A stretch of 64,000 nt of DNA, taken from Armatimonadota bacterium (GTDB taxonomy: Bacteria; Armatimonadota; Fimbriimonadia; Fimbriimonadales; Fimbriimonadaceae). The position numbers and the translations under genes are program-made. Shown here one piece after another: positions 33,268-42,441 of this stretch (its first letter is position 1; the number at the start of each line of letters is the position of its first letter). The DNA is taken from NCBI GenBank assembly GCA_020438215.1, contig JAGQUX010000008.1, positions 21,428-85,427 on the forward strand, in the 5' to 3' direction. The notes under the pieces were generated by a model. The model was given only the letters and a program-made list of their open reading frames with translations, searched no databases and had not been told where the DNA came from.

Positions 33268-34523
33268 GCCGAAACTGGCTCCTTGAGATACTTGAGCACT
33301 GCACCAGAACAGGTTTGCGCACTCTTGATCGCACCATCAATGCCAGCGTAAGTGGTGAACTCACCAGCAACAAAAACGCCTTCGCCGACTTCGTTCTTCG
33401 GCATGTGATCCCAAACGCCAGGTCGTTGTGACATCTGCGCCAACTCAATGCGATCAACTCGCAGAGGAATCCATGCGTTCACATCGAATTTGGGGAACCA
33501 ATCAGCCAATTCGTAGCGGACGGACTCGGCGAGGTAACGATCATCAACCGCTGGGCTATCGAGAATCGTTGCCGAAACCAAATGTTGCGGCTTGGGAGCC
33601 AATTCACGGCTCACAACCGAAACTGGCGCGACGTGATTCACCATACCGCGCCCGATTCCGTTCACAAAGATCACCGGATCCCACGAAATGCGATCATTGG
33701 TCGCGAAGTGTACGGTTGTCGCTTTCTTGAATTCAGTGGGAGCAGGGATACCAGCCAATTTCGCCGCCGCTTGACCATCCGTCGCGACGATCACTGCTTC
33801 GCAAGGCACGGTTGAACCATCGCAGAGCTTCACACCACTGACATAACCATCGGTCTTGATGATCTCCGTCACTTTGCGCCCGAAGTGGAAGCACTCATCC
33901 GGGATGTCTGCCGCGATCTGGTCGGGGATATCACCCATTCCGAGAGCTGGAGTTGTTGCTGCCCCGGTTTCGAGCATTTTCATGTAGAAAAGGAACGGCC
34001 GTGCGGAATCTTGCAAGCTCCGATCGAGGAAAACGCCACCGAAGAACGGTCGGAAAAAGCGATCAATCGCTTCATTACTGAAGCCACGCTGTTTCAAACA
34101 CTCTTCAATCGTCACGTCGTCGGAATGCCAAATCTCTTCGTCGGACATCTTGGCAAGCTCCATCCCCATCATCTGCATTCGAATGAGGTCTTGAGGCTTC
34201 AGCCAGCGAGCAAAGAATGTATCGAGAACGTTTTCTTTGTGGACTTCGCGGAGCTTTTTGCCATCCCAAACCTGACATCCAGGCTCGTATGACTTGAGAT
34301 GCAATTGATCGAGGTTGAGCTCTTGCTGAACCGATGGATATTTGTTGAAGAAAACCTGAAAGCCACGATCCAGACGGAATCCATTGACCACATCGGTTTT
34401 GATTCGTCCTCCCGCGCGGGTATCCGGATCAACAATGGTGACCTTCATTCCCACCTGATGAAGTCGGCGGGCAACGACTAATCCGCTTATCCCAGCCCCA
34501 ACAACAACGACTGCTTTGCTCAC
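33264..34523 (-). CDS. FAD-dependent oxidoreductase (amine oxidase/phytoene desaturase-like)
   Basis: 419 residues. The N-terminal FAD-binding motif VVVGAGISGLVVARRLHQVG is followed by DPDTRAGGRIKTDVVNGFRLD, typical of the protoporphyrinogen oxidase/phytoene desaturase/monoamine oxidase superfamily. FRPFFGGVFLDRSL is the segment seen in NAD(P)-binding members of unknown substrate, and EGVFVAGEFTTYAGIDGAIKS is the C-terminal FAD loop. No carotenoid or haem genes are nearby. It is first in an operon with the renalase-like gene, the secreted protein and dapB. Confidence 0.9.
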   Translation of the reverse strand: MSKAVVVVGAGISGLVVARRLHQVGMKVTIVDPDTRAGGRIKTDVVNGFRLDRGFQVFFNKYPSVQQELNLDQLHLKSYEPGCQVWDGKKLREVHKENVLDTFFARWLKPQDLIRMQMMGMELAKMSDEEIWHSDDVTIEECLKQRGFSNEAIDRFFRPFFGGVFLDRSLQDSARPFLFYMKMLETGAATTPALGMGDIPDQIAADIPDECFHFGRKVTEIIKTDGYVSGVKLCDGSTVPCEAVIVATDGQAAAKLAGIPAPTEFKKATTVHFATNDRISWDPVIFVNGIGRGMVNHVAPVSVVSRELAPKPQHLVSATILDSPAVDDRYLAESVRYELADWFPKFDVNAWIPLRVDRIELAQMSQRPGVWDHMPKNEVGEGVFVAGEFTTYAGIDGAIKSAQTCSGAVLKYLKEPVSA

Positions 34524-34629
34524 GAGAAGCGTTTTACCTTTTTGGGCTCAAAATTCGTCGTGAGAAAGACCCGTTGAAAACCTGCTTGCAAGTTGAAACA
34601 CTCAAGGGGCATTGCCGCGTCAGATCAAT

Positions 34630-35739
34630 ATGGCTTTTGCGACGCGCTCACTTTGTTTGGCTTTCGCCACCCTGACTCTGGCTGGTATTGGTCAAGCCCA
34701 GATCGTGATTGGTTCCGGTCGCGCTTCAGGGATGGGGCGTGCCGGACTTGCCGTGCCCTACGATTGGAATTCAAGTGGACGCCTCAATCCAGCAATTTAT
34801 GGGTTGCTCCCCAGCCAATTTCGATTTTCCGTACCCGGGCTAGCCTATCGCTTCCAGGGGCTGAGTTTCAATGATCTCCGTACTTATTCAGGCAACATCA
34901 ACGATGGCGGACTCGACCCCAATCAGCTTTCCGATCTCGCCCGCAACCTGGGTGACGAGAACGTCGAATTCGGTCTCGGGCTCAGTGGGAGTTTCTTCAT
35001 GTCCGGTTTTGCGCTGGACTTTTCTGGCGAGGGGCTTGCCGCAACTCGCCCAAACGCTAGTCTTCAAGCCTGGTCAGGCAGCGGAGCCAATGGCGCACCT
35101 CCGGCAGATGCTCAGTTAGATGCATATGGAGTCGCAGGCTACGAAACTGGTTTTGCTTACGGTCGCCGCATCCGCATGGATGGGGTTCCAGATGCCTCGC
35201 TTGGGGTTCGAGTCAAGCTCGTCAAGAGCTATTACACCCACCAGTTCGTTGATTCCAATGCCATCGCCAATAACTCGGGTAGCACTCTCGGATCAGAGAT
35301 GGGCGGAAATCAAGTACTCAGTCGAGATAGCGCCGGGGTTGATCTCGGCATCATCCTCAGTAGCAGTAAGACCGAAGGCTTCTTCGCCGGGGCAACGATT
35401 GACAACTTCATTACGCCAGAAACCAGCTTTGCCGCAACACTCCCAAACAATGTCGTTGGCACCAAAATCATTCGACCTTATGCACGCATGGTCAACGCCG
35501 GAGTCGGTTATCTCACTCCTGACCGCTTCATGGTCGCTGCCGACGTTTACGATATTTTCAATGGCGGTGGAGCGAAGGAGTTCCGATCTGGATTTGAATA
35601 TCTGATGACCGATTGGTTCGCCCTTCGTGGCGGCTATGCCAGCCGCTCGGGGTTCACGATGGGAGTAGGGCTTGGTGACATCAATTTGGCATATTCCACG
35701 CAATACCCTGGTCAATTCAACTACGCCTTCCGATTCTAA
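34630..35739 (+). CDS. Outer-membrane beta-barrel protein (PorV/TraF/FadL-like)
   Basis: 369 residues from ATG 34630. A signal peptide (MAFATRSLCLAFATLTLAGIGQAQ) is followed by GSGRASGMGRAGLAVPYDWNSSGRLNPA. That opening, an early Gly-rich segment with an Asn-Pro-Ala motif, is typical of FadL/PorV/TraF-like barrels. Alternating strands fill the rest and the chain ends YAFRF, the terminal aromatic expected for insertion by the BAM complex. The ligand or partner is unknown. A TTG six codons earlier is an alternative start, but the signal peptide favours the ATG. Confidence 0.75.
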   Translation: MAFATRSLCLAFATLTLAGIGQAQIVIGSGRASGMGRAGLAVPYDWNSSGRLNPAIYGLLPSQFRFSVPGLAYRFQGLSFNDLRTYSGNINDGGLDPNQLSDLARNLGDENVEFGLGLSGSFFMSGFALDFSGEGLAATRPNASLQAWSGSGANGAPPADAQLDAYGVAGYETGFAYGRRIRMDGVPDASLGVRVKLVKSYYTHQFVDSNAIANNSGSTLGSEMGGNQVLSRDSAGVDLGIILSSSKTEGFFAGATIDNFITPETSFAATLPNNVVGTKIIRPYARMVNAGVGYLTPDRFMVAADVYDIFNGGGAKEFRSGFEYLMTDWFALRGGYASRSGFTMGVGLGDINLAYSTQYPGQFNYAFRF

Positions 35740-35970
35740 AAATCTGGAACATCGGGAACTCGGGAATCTCTGTTGTTGTTGAACTGTTCCAGCAGGATAT
35801 GGCCTGACAATCCTACTAGGTTCAAAATGGGTCAATTGAACTCGGGACCTGGCGGATTTGGGTTCATATTTTGCCCGCCGCTCCCAAAAGGGTGGCGAAA
35901 ACGTCTTGGAGAGTGCGGAGCTACGGCTCCAACCCTTTGAGACTCATTGTCACGACACAGGATAACAATT

Positions 35971-36303
35971 ATGAAAATCACAAAGATCTCGATGCTCGCC
36001 CTCGTAGCAGTTCTTTTCGGCGCAATCGTTGTTGGTTGCTCCAAGCCAGCCGAAGGCGAAGGCACCACTGCAGGCGACACCGTTACCACAACCGGCGGCG
36101 AAGAAGGTACTCCAGAAGCTCCGGTTTCCAGCCCAGACGGCGGTTCTGAAGGCGGCGAAATGAGCGGCGGCGAATCCACCGAAGGTGGCGAAATGTCCGA
36201 CGACCATTCTGAAGAAGGCGGCGAAATGTCTGATGATCACGCAACCGAAGGTGGCGACGATCATGCAGCTGGCGACGACCATTCCGAAGAAGAAGGTCAC
36301 TAA
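35971..36303 (+). CDS. Acidic, histidine-containing lipoprotein
   Basis: 110 residues. The lipoprotein signal peptide ends with the lipobox IVVGC, so Cys is the membrane-anchored first residue. The mature part is a low-complexity Gly/Glu/Ser/Thr linker followed by repeated units of the type GGEMSDDHxxEGG and GDDHxxE, with five histidines each next to Asp-Asp. This resembles metal-collecting tails (inference), and a metal-ion ABC importer starts 127 bases downstream. AGGA lies eight bases before the ATG. A strong terminator separates it from the importer, so regulation may be separate. Confidence 0.85.
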   Translation: MKITKISMLALVAVLFGAIVVGCSKPAEGEGTTAGDTVTTTGGEEGTPEAPVSSPDGGSEGGEMSGGESTEGGEMSDDHSEEGGEMSDDHATEGGDDHAAGDDHSEEEGH

Positions 36304-36312
36304 TTCACGACG

Positions 36313-36373
36313 TCGCTGAGCCAAGCTCAGCGAGGGAAAGTGCCCAACTGGTTTTCCAGTTGGGCACTTTTTT
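36313..36373 (+). terminator. Double hairpin terminator after the lipoprotein gene
   Basis: A first stem, TCGCTGAGC/GCTCAGCGA, is followed by a perfect 15-base-pair stem (AAAGTGCCCAACTGG with its complement, TTTT loop) that runs into TTTTTT. Confidence 0.85.
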
Positions 36374-36430
36374 GTCCTTAGCCCTAGAAATCCATCTCCA
36401 AAATCAAGATAATAAACCCAGGCTAACTTT

Positions 36431-37357
36431 GTGAATACAGATTATCTTCGAAGTTCTGGGAGAATTTTCTTGATGCTGGCAGTCGCCAGTTCTCTTGTGT
36501 CCTGCCACAAGGGAGCAAGCTTCACTTCCACCGATAAGATCAAAGTTGTAGCCACAACTAGCATGGCCGCGGACATGGCCCGTGCCATTGGCGGCGACCA
36601 AGTCGAGGTCATTTCCCTCATGGGGCCGGGAGTTGATCCCCACTATTACAAGCCCACCGCGGGCGATGTCCAGCGGCTCTCCGACGCCGACCTCATCGTG
36701 TATGGCGGACTTCACCTGGAGGGCCGTATGACGCAGGTGTTCGAACGGCTATCGGACAAGTCTTTTTCGATCGGCGATCAAGTGGATGAGTCTTTCTTGA
36801 TCACGAAGGATGGAGAGCATGACCCGCACATTTGGCACGATCCATATATTTGGTCGCTAGCAGCAAACCCATTGGCAAAACGCTTTGCCAGCATTCGAAA
36901 CGATGATGACGACGCCAAATTCGAAGATAATGGCGAAAGCACATTCGAACAGCTTTTGAATTTCGCCTTTGAGATCAATCAGCAAATCCAAAAAATTCCA
37001 GAAAACTCTCGCGTAATCGTCACCGCCCACGATGCATTCTCTTATTACGGCAGAAGATTTGGAATCGAAGTTGTCGGCATACAAGGCACAAACACCACCG
37101 CCGAGGCAGGTGCCCAAACTCTCAAATCCCTCGCCGATATGATCGCCAAACGCAAGATTAAAGCGATCTTCGTTGAATCCTCCGTCCCCCGGTCGACCGT
37201 CATTGCCCTCCAAGAGGCAGTCGCTGCGCGGGGTTGGAAAGTTGAGATTGGCGGCGAACTTTTTTCTGATGCCCTCGGCGATCCGAACACTCCTGAAGGC
37301 ACCTACGCGGGAATGCTCCGCCACAACACCAAAACCATTGTCGAGGCCCTGAAATAA
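36431..37357 (+). CDS. Metal-ion ABC importer, substrate-binding lipoprotein (zinc/manganese type)
   Basis: Captures Zn2+ or Mn2+ outside the membrane and hands it to the permease; cluster A-I family (ZnuA/TroA/MntA), 308 residues. The signal peptide ends at the lipobox LVSC. Metal ligands are readable: His in GVDPHYYKP, His in IWHDPYIW, Glu in FVESSVPRS, and Asp in DALGDPNTPEG. This His-His-Glu-Asp set is that of the Mn/Zn/Fe TroA-PsaA group. The long His-rich loop typical of ZnuA is absent, so manganese is possible. GTG start with AGG eight bases upstream. First of a four-gene operon. Confidence 0.93.
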   Translation: MNTDYLRSSGRIFLMLAVASSLVSCHKGASFTSTDKIKVVATTSMAADMARAIGGDQVEVISLMGPGVDPHYYKPTAGDVQRLSDADLIVYGGLHLEGRMTQVFERLSDKSFSIGDQVDESFLITKDGEHDPHIWHDPYIWSLAANPLAKRFASIRNDDDDAKFEDNGESTFEQLLNFAFEINQQIQKIPENSRVIVTAHDAFSYYGRRFGIEVVGIQGTNTTAEAGAQTLKSLADMIAKRKIKAIFVESSVPRSTVIALQEAVAARGWKVEIGGELFSDALGDPNTPEGTYAGMLRHNTKTIVEALK

Positions 37358-38085
37358 TGTCCTTATCCATCCGCGATCTCACCGTCATATACCGTGATGC
37401 CCCTGTCCTGCGGGACATTGACCTTGACTTACCCAAAGGGCAACTCTGCGCGATTGTCGGGCCAAACGGAGCAGGCAAATCCACTCTGATCAAGGCTGCT
37501 CTCGGGCTAGTGGAGCCAGTCAGTGGCTCGATCAATTGGTGTGGCGCGCCACTCCGAACACAAAAGACGAAAGTCGGCTACGTTCCCCAACGGAGTTCGG
37601 TGGATTGGGATTTCCCCACCGATGTATTCGATGTTGTTCTGATGGGCACGTTCAGCCGAGTCGGATGGTTGAAATCGCCCGGCAAAGCAGAGCGAAAACG
37701 CGTGGCAGAATGCCTCGATCTTGTTGGGATGGCCGAGTATGCCAAAACCCAAATCAGCCAGCTCAGCGGCGGACAACAGCAACGTGTCTTCTTTGCCCGC
37801 GCACTCGCCCAGAACGCAGAGCTCACCTTCATGGATGAGCCGTTCGCAGGAGTGGACGCTACGACCGAAGAATCGCTCCTCAATGTCCTCAAAACCATGA
37901 AATCCGAGGGCAAAACGATCATTGCTGTCCACCACGACCTGCAGACCGTTCGTGAGCGATTCGACCACATTACGCTCCTGAATAAGCGCATCATCGCCAG
38001 CGGGAGCATGGATGCCACGTTCACGGAATCAAATCTTAAAGCCGCTTACGGAATCGATTTTGCTATTGCCGGAGGTGTCGATTGA
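37357..38085 (+). CDS. Metal-ion ABC importer, ATP-binding protein
   Basis: 242-residue ATPase that powers the importer from the cytoplasmic face. Walker A is GPNGAGKST (residues 35-43), the signature is LSGGQQQR, Walker B is LTFMDEPF, and the H-loop is AVHHD. The start overlaps the binding-protein stop (TAATG), as is usual in this family. Confidence 0.95.
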   Translation: MSLSIRDLTVIYRDAPVLRDIDLDLPKGQLCAIVGPNGAGKSTLIKAALGLVEPVSGSINWCGAPLRTQKTKVGYVPQRSSVDWDFPTDVFDVVLMGTFSRVGWLKSPGKAERKRVAECLDLVGMAEYAKTQISQLSGGQQQRVFFARALAQNAELTFMDEPFAGVDATTEESLLNVLKTMKSEGKTIIAVHHDLQTVRERFDHITLLNKRIIASGSMDATFTESNLKAAYGIDFAIAGGVD

Positions 38086-38951
38086 GCTGGTTCAACGACT
38101 ACACCCTCCGAACTGTCATTCTCGGTACCAGCCTTCTTGGGCTGTTCAGCGGAGCACTCGGGTGCATCGCTGTCCTCCGCCGCCAGAGCTTGGTGGGTGA
38201 CACACTGGCCCATGCTTCCCTGCCCGGGATTTGCTTGGCATATCTGCTTTTCCGATCGCGAGAAGCGTTGCCCCTCATGCTTGGGGCCGCATTTGCTGGC
38301 CTGATTGCAATGGGAATTGTCAGCGTCACCCAACGGGCCACCAAAACCGACCCAAACTCCGCACTAGGAACCGTTCTGACTATCTTTTTTGGGGCCGGAG
38401 CCGTGATTCTTGGCATTATCCAGCGTGGACACGATGCCGGGCAAGCCGGACTTGATAAATTTCTTTTTGGGCAAGCGGCGAGCCTCGTCACAAGCCAGGT
38501 TGTTGCCATCGCCACCATAGGTTTGATAAGCCTCTTTGTGTTTGCGATGGTGTTCAAAGAGTTCAAACTCCTGGCCTTTGACCCCATCTTTGCCGAAAGC
38601 GTTGGTCTTCCCGTTCGACGCACCAATATCATCCTGACCGGGCTCCTGGTCGGGGCGGTCGTCGTTGGTTTGAACACCGTTGGCGTGATTCTCCTTTCCG
38701 CGATGCTCGTCGCTCCGGGTGTCGCCGCACGACAATGGACCGATCAACTCGTCAAGATGGTTGTTCTCGCGGGATTGTTTGGCTGTTTGGGCGGCGGATT
38801 GGGAGCCTATCTCTCCACCGTCGCAGCCGAGATGCCAACCGGGCCAGTGGTTGTGCTTGTCCTTGTTGCCTGGGTCGTGATCTCGTTGATCATCGGACCA
38901 GCTAAAGGAATCGCTTTCCGTGCAAAGCGACGTCAGGAGGCGACTTCATGA
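38082..38951 (+). CDS. Metal-ion ABC importer, permease 1
   Basis: 289-residue membrane subunit of the ABC-3 family with about eight helices. Diagnostic text includes RRQSLVGDTLAHASLPGICLAYL near residues 29-51 and NTVGVILLSAMLVAPGVAARQ (about 207). TTG start overlapping the ATPase stop (TTGA). It probably pairs with permease 2 as a heterodimer, since both are intact. Confidence 0.94.
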   Translation: MSWFNDYTLRTVILGTSLLGLFSGALGCIAVLRRQSLVGDTLAHASLPGICLAYLLFRSREALPLMLGAAFAGLIAMGIVSVTQRATKTDPNSALGTVLTIFFGAGAVILGIIQRGHDAGQAGLDKFLFGQAASLVTSQVVAIATIGLISLFVFAMVFKEFKLLAFDPIFAESVGLPVRRTNIILTGLLVGAVVVGLNTVGVILLSAMLVAPGVAARQWTDQLVKMVVLAGLFGCLGGGLGAYLSTVAAEMPTGPVVVLVLVAWVVISLIIGPAKGIAFRAKRRQEATS

Positions 38952-40048
38952 GTCCCTCTTTTTGGCTTTATCTCATCGCTAGTCTGGCAGGGGTCACTTG
39001 CGCCCTGAGTGGAATCTATTTGGTTCTTCGACGCCAAGCTATGCTCGCCGATGCGATCAGCCACTCCATCCTCCCAGGCTTGGTCGCTGGATTCTGGATC
39101 GCACACGGGCCAAACTTGATCGCTGGATTTGTTGGGGCAGTTGCCGCAGGTCTGACAACCACGATGCTCGTCGAAGGCTTGACCAGAACCAAGAAAATCG
39201 CTAACGACAGCGCGATTGGCCTGGTGTTCCCTGCGATGTTCGCGATTGGCGTGATTTGGATTTCCCTCCAATTCTCTAACGTCCATTTGGACACCGACTC
39301 CGTTCTGTTCGGCGAAATTACGCTGGCGGTATTTGATCGCTTTGTTATCGGTGGACGCGACCTCGGACCACAATCCGTGTGGATTCTGCTCGCCGCCCTG
39401 GTTTTGAACATCGCATACCTCGTTCTTTTCCGAAAAGAACTCCGCATTGCCACATTCGATGCTGACCACGCGTGGCTCCAAGGATTCGATTCCCGCGTAA
39501 TCCACTACAGCTTGATGGTCGTCGTCACGATCACTTCTGTCGCCGCTTTTACGGCAATTGGAGCAATCCTCAGCGTTGCCCTCATCATCGTTCCCGCCGT
39601 CATCGCACGGCTTCTCTCTAACCGCTTGGTTCCAATCATCCTGGTTACTCTTACTGTTGGCCTGATGAGTGCGCTGATCGGAACCAGCACTGCTATCGCG
39701 GGCGATCTCAATATCCCTGGACTTGTCTCTGTTTTTCTCGGAGTCATTTTCGGGATGACGCTCCTTTTTTCTCCCCACCAAGGAATCATTGCCGAGCGCG
39801 CCAAGCGAGCACGTCAACGGATGCACTTCGCCATCCAGTCGCTGCTTATTCATATTCACGAGCACGAAAACACGCCCGAAGAGGCGACCGAATCTACGCT
39901 GGAGCACCTTTCCGACGAATTTGGGTGGAGCGATTCTTGGTCGCATTCCGTTGCTCACAACGCTGAAAAACGGGGCCTTTTGAGCCTAAACCAACCCATC
40001 ATCCGGTTGACCGAGAAGGGGCGCAAGGAAATCCAACCTGGTAATTAG
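38948..40048 (+). CDS. Metal-ion ABC importer, permease 2 with winged-helix C-terminal domain
   Basis: 366 residues; the ABC-3 permease body (RRQAMLADAISHSILPGLVAG, then TAIGAILSVALIIVPAVIARL) ends near residue 275. The remaining cytoplasmic part, residues 292-366, looks like a winged helix-turn-helix: helix LLIHIHEHE, helix TLEHLSDEFGW, recognition-like helix SHSVAHNAEKRGLL, wing IIRLTEKGRKE. DtxR/MntR-type DNA-binding domains are built this way, and some importers of this family carry such fusions. Whether it binds DNA, metal or the ATPase is unknown. ATGA overlap with permease 1. Confidence 0.92.
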   Translation: MSPSFWLYLIASLAGVTCALSGIYLVLRRQAMLADAISHSILPGLVAGFWIAHGPNLIAGFVGAVAAGLTTTMLVEGLTRTKKIANDSAIGLVFPAMFAIGVIWISLQFSNVHLDTDSVLFGEITLAVFDRFVIGGRDLGPQSVWILLAALVLNIAYLVLFRKELRIATFDADHAWLQGFDSRVIHYSLMVVVTITSVAAFTAIGAILSVALIIVPAVIARLLSNRLVPIILVTLTVGLMSALIGTSTAIAGDLNIPGLVSVFLGVIFGMTLLFSPHQGIIAERAKRARQRMHFAIQSLLIHIHEHENTPEEATESTLEHLSDEFGWSDSWSHSVAHNAEKRGLLSLNQPIIRLTEKGRKEIQPGN

Positions 40049-40100
40049 GGGAACCAGACCCGGTTTGTGAATACGAAATCAGGGCACAATTCCCAAGTCG

Positions 40101-42428
40101 ATGTTTTTTACAAAATATCCCCATCCTGCGAACTTTGCTTTCGCACAAAAACTCCCCGCGAATTCTGGATCTGTTTCCATCGGGGAAATTTCCTTGGGGC
40201 TCAGCATCGACCATCACGGCGAGAACATCTCCCGTCTCACTCTCAGCGGCCCTTGGCCCGAAAATCTCAGCCTCACCGATATCATCGCACCTGAGAAGAC
40301 ATCGTGTGGGCCTGCGCAACTCGATTCGAGCAACCTAGAGCTGCGCCTATCCAACGGCAACACTCTGCTTGATCTCGTCCCCCAGCAAGGGCTTGGCATC
40401 AATGGTCGCCGCTGGATCATGCAGTTCCGAGTTCCCGATGGTGCCCGGTATTACGGGATGGGCGAAAAGAATTTCGGGGAAATCGAGCTGAGCGGCTACC
40501 GGACAGTGTTCTGGAACACCGATGTTTGGAGCGACTTCCACTGGGGGCAATGGGGCGGAAATCCAACCGATCCTAGCTATTTCTCCACGCCATACATCTT
40601 GGTTAAGTGCGCCGACAAAGGCTATGTAGGAATCCTTGTCCATAACCCGAGCCCAGTCTTTATGGAGACACCTGGCAAAGATGATTCCCGTGTGTTTGTG
40701 GAGTGGCAACGCACTTCCGAACACCTGACCATCGGGGCCTACGATGGCCAGCCAGATCTTTGGATCATCACCGGTCACACAGCCGCCGAGGTCACACAGC
40801 GAGTTAACCAATTGGTGGGAGTCACGCCAACGCCGCCGCTCTGGTCGCTTGGCTTTCATCAATCTCGGTGGGGTTACGGCGGCGAGAAAGACCTTTTTGA
40901 CCTCGACGACAATTTCAATAACGAAAAGATCCCGTGCAGTGGCCTTTGGCTCGATCTGGACTACATGGATGGCTTCCGCATCTTTCAAACATCCAATGAG
41001 ATGTTCCCGAATGGAGTCCAGCCCGTTGCCGACAAACTCGCAAAATCAGGTAGGAGGATCGTACCGATCATCGACCCTGGCGTCAAATTTGAACCTGGAT
41101 ACCGCGTATACGACGACGGCAACAAGCAAGACGTCTTCTGCAAGAACCCAGTCGGTAATGAGTTCATCGGACTAGTCTGGCCCGGCGAAACGGTCTTCCC
41201 TGACTTCACCAAACGGTCAGTTTGGGATTGGTGGCGCGGCTATACCAAGGAGTTCCGCGAGTCAGGCTTCGGGGCTTGTTGGGTCGATATGAACGACCCT
41301 AGCACTGGGCCGGTTGATCCGAACGACATGTTGTTCGATGATGGCAAAACCTCGCACGCGGAGCATCGGAACCAATACGCGCTTGGGATGCAAATTGCCA
41401 CCCACAAGGGCTTCTTGGATGCCAAACCCAACGAGCGCCCGTTTATCCTGAGCCGGAGCGGATTCATTGGATCATCGCAATATTCCGCCATTTGGACCGG
41501 CGATAACTGCTCCAACGATTTCTATCTCAAACTTTCGATCACAACCAGCATCGGGATGGCGTTCAGTGGTCACGTCTTTAACGGCCCAGACGTCGGCGGG
41601 TTTGGCGGAGATAGCTCCCCCGAGTTGATGACTCGCTGGCAACAAGCTTGCTTCCTCTTCCCATTCTGCCGGAATCACTCCACCGCCGGAACCCGGAACC
41701 AAGAGCCGTTTGCCTACGAAGGAGCGGCGAAGAACAACATTGCCCACTACATCCGGCTCCGCTACAAGTTCTTGCCCTATCTCTATTCCCTTTTCGCACA
41801 GCACGAAGAGACAGGTGCACCAATCCTCCGCCCGCTTTTCTATGAGTTTGAATCTGGTGGGCTGGACGAAGTCTGCGATCAATTCCTTGTCGGTTCGGGC
41901 ATTCTCCAAGCCCCGATCATCGAAGCGCGAGGCAAAGAGCGCGATGTCGTTCTTCCCGGCAACGAACCTTGGTGGCATTCCAGTACAGGAGATTGGCGTG
42001 AGCCTGGCACGATGAGTCTGCAAGTGCCGATGAAGAACACCCCTCTCTTCTTCCGTGCGGGTGCAATCGTACCGATGCAAAAGCATCTCCCCTCCACCAC
42101 CGAAATTGACCTGTTGAACCCAAGAATCCTTATCACCGCACCAAAGGGTTGGAAAGGGGAAACTCAGTTCGAGTTTGTCGCTGATGATGGAATCAGCTTC
42201 GACTATCGCGACGGAAAGCGGAGCAAGCTCCTCATCACTGCAAAAGGGGATGGTAAAGCCCTGCATATCACGGCAGATCACACCGCCACAGGATTCGGAG
42301 AAGTCACTCCCGAGTTCACGGTTGTGGAACATGTGCCTGTTACCGTGAACGGTCAAGCAGCGACGCTACAACCGAGCGTGATCAGGCTCACCGGACGCGC
42401 AGACACGGTTTTCAACGTGACCCTGTGA
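40101..42428 (+). CDS. Glycoside hydrolase family 31 (alpha-glucosidase/alpha-xylosidase type)
   Basis: 775 residues, usual length, no signal peptide. The N-terminal beta domain includes YYGMGEKNFGEIELSGYRT. The barrel includes PLWSLGFHQSRWGYG and the nucleophile region CWVDMNDPS, with D396 where the family normally reads DMNEP. The acid/base region is SAIWTGDN with D468, and FWSGD-like residues are conserved. The C-terminal beta domains end with a GAIVPMQ segment. It probably releases glucose or xylose from alpha-linked sugars in the cytoplasm. The E-to-D change next to the nucleophile (D399) is unusual. Confidence 0.93.
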   Translation: MFFTKYPHPANFAFAQKLPANSGSVSIGEISLGLSIDHHGENISRLTLSGPWPENLSLTDIIAPEKTSCGPAQLDSSNLELRLSNGNTLLDLVPQQGLGINGRRWIMQFRVPDGARYYGMGEKNFGEIELSGYRTVFWNTDVWSDFHWGQWGGNPTDPSYFSTPYILVKCADKGYVGILVHNPSPVFMETPGKDDSRVFVEWQRTSEHLTIGAYDGQPDLWIITGHTAAEVTQRVNQLVGVTPTPPLWSLGFHQSRWGYGGEKDLFDLDDNFNNEKIPCSGLWLDLDYMDGFRIFQTSNEMFPNGVQPVADKLAKSGRRIVPIIDPGVKFEPGYRVYDDGNKQDVFCKNPVGNEFIGLVWPGETVFPDFTKRSVWDWWRGYTKEFRESGFGACWVDMNDPSTGPVDPNDMLFDDGKTSHAEHRNQYALGMQIATHKGFLDAKPNERPFILSRSGFIGSSQYSAIWTGDNCSNDFYLKLSITTSIGMAFSGHVFNGPDVGGFGGDSSPELMTRWQQACFLFPFCRNHSTAGTRNQEPFAYEGAAKNNIAHYIRLRYKFLPYLYSLFAQHEETGAPILRPLFYEFESGGLDEVCDQFLVGSGILQAPIIEARGKERDVVLPGNEPWWHSSTGDWREPGTMSLQVPMKNTPLFFRAGAIVPMQKHLPSTTEIDLLNPRILITAPKGWKGETQFEFVADDGISFDYRDGKRSKLLITAKGDGKALHITADHTATGFGEVTPEFTVVEHVPVTVNGQAATLQPSVIRLTGRADTVFNVTL

Positions 42429-42441
42429 TAGAATCGCGCTG

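Noticed and set aside
38933..39958. Long open frame (341 codons) on the minus strand opposite the second permease
   Set aside because: Composition is extreme (Asp, Glu, Arg, Asn rich) as expected from reading a membrane protein gene backwards; the permease is certain.
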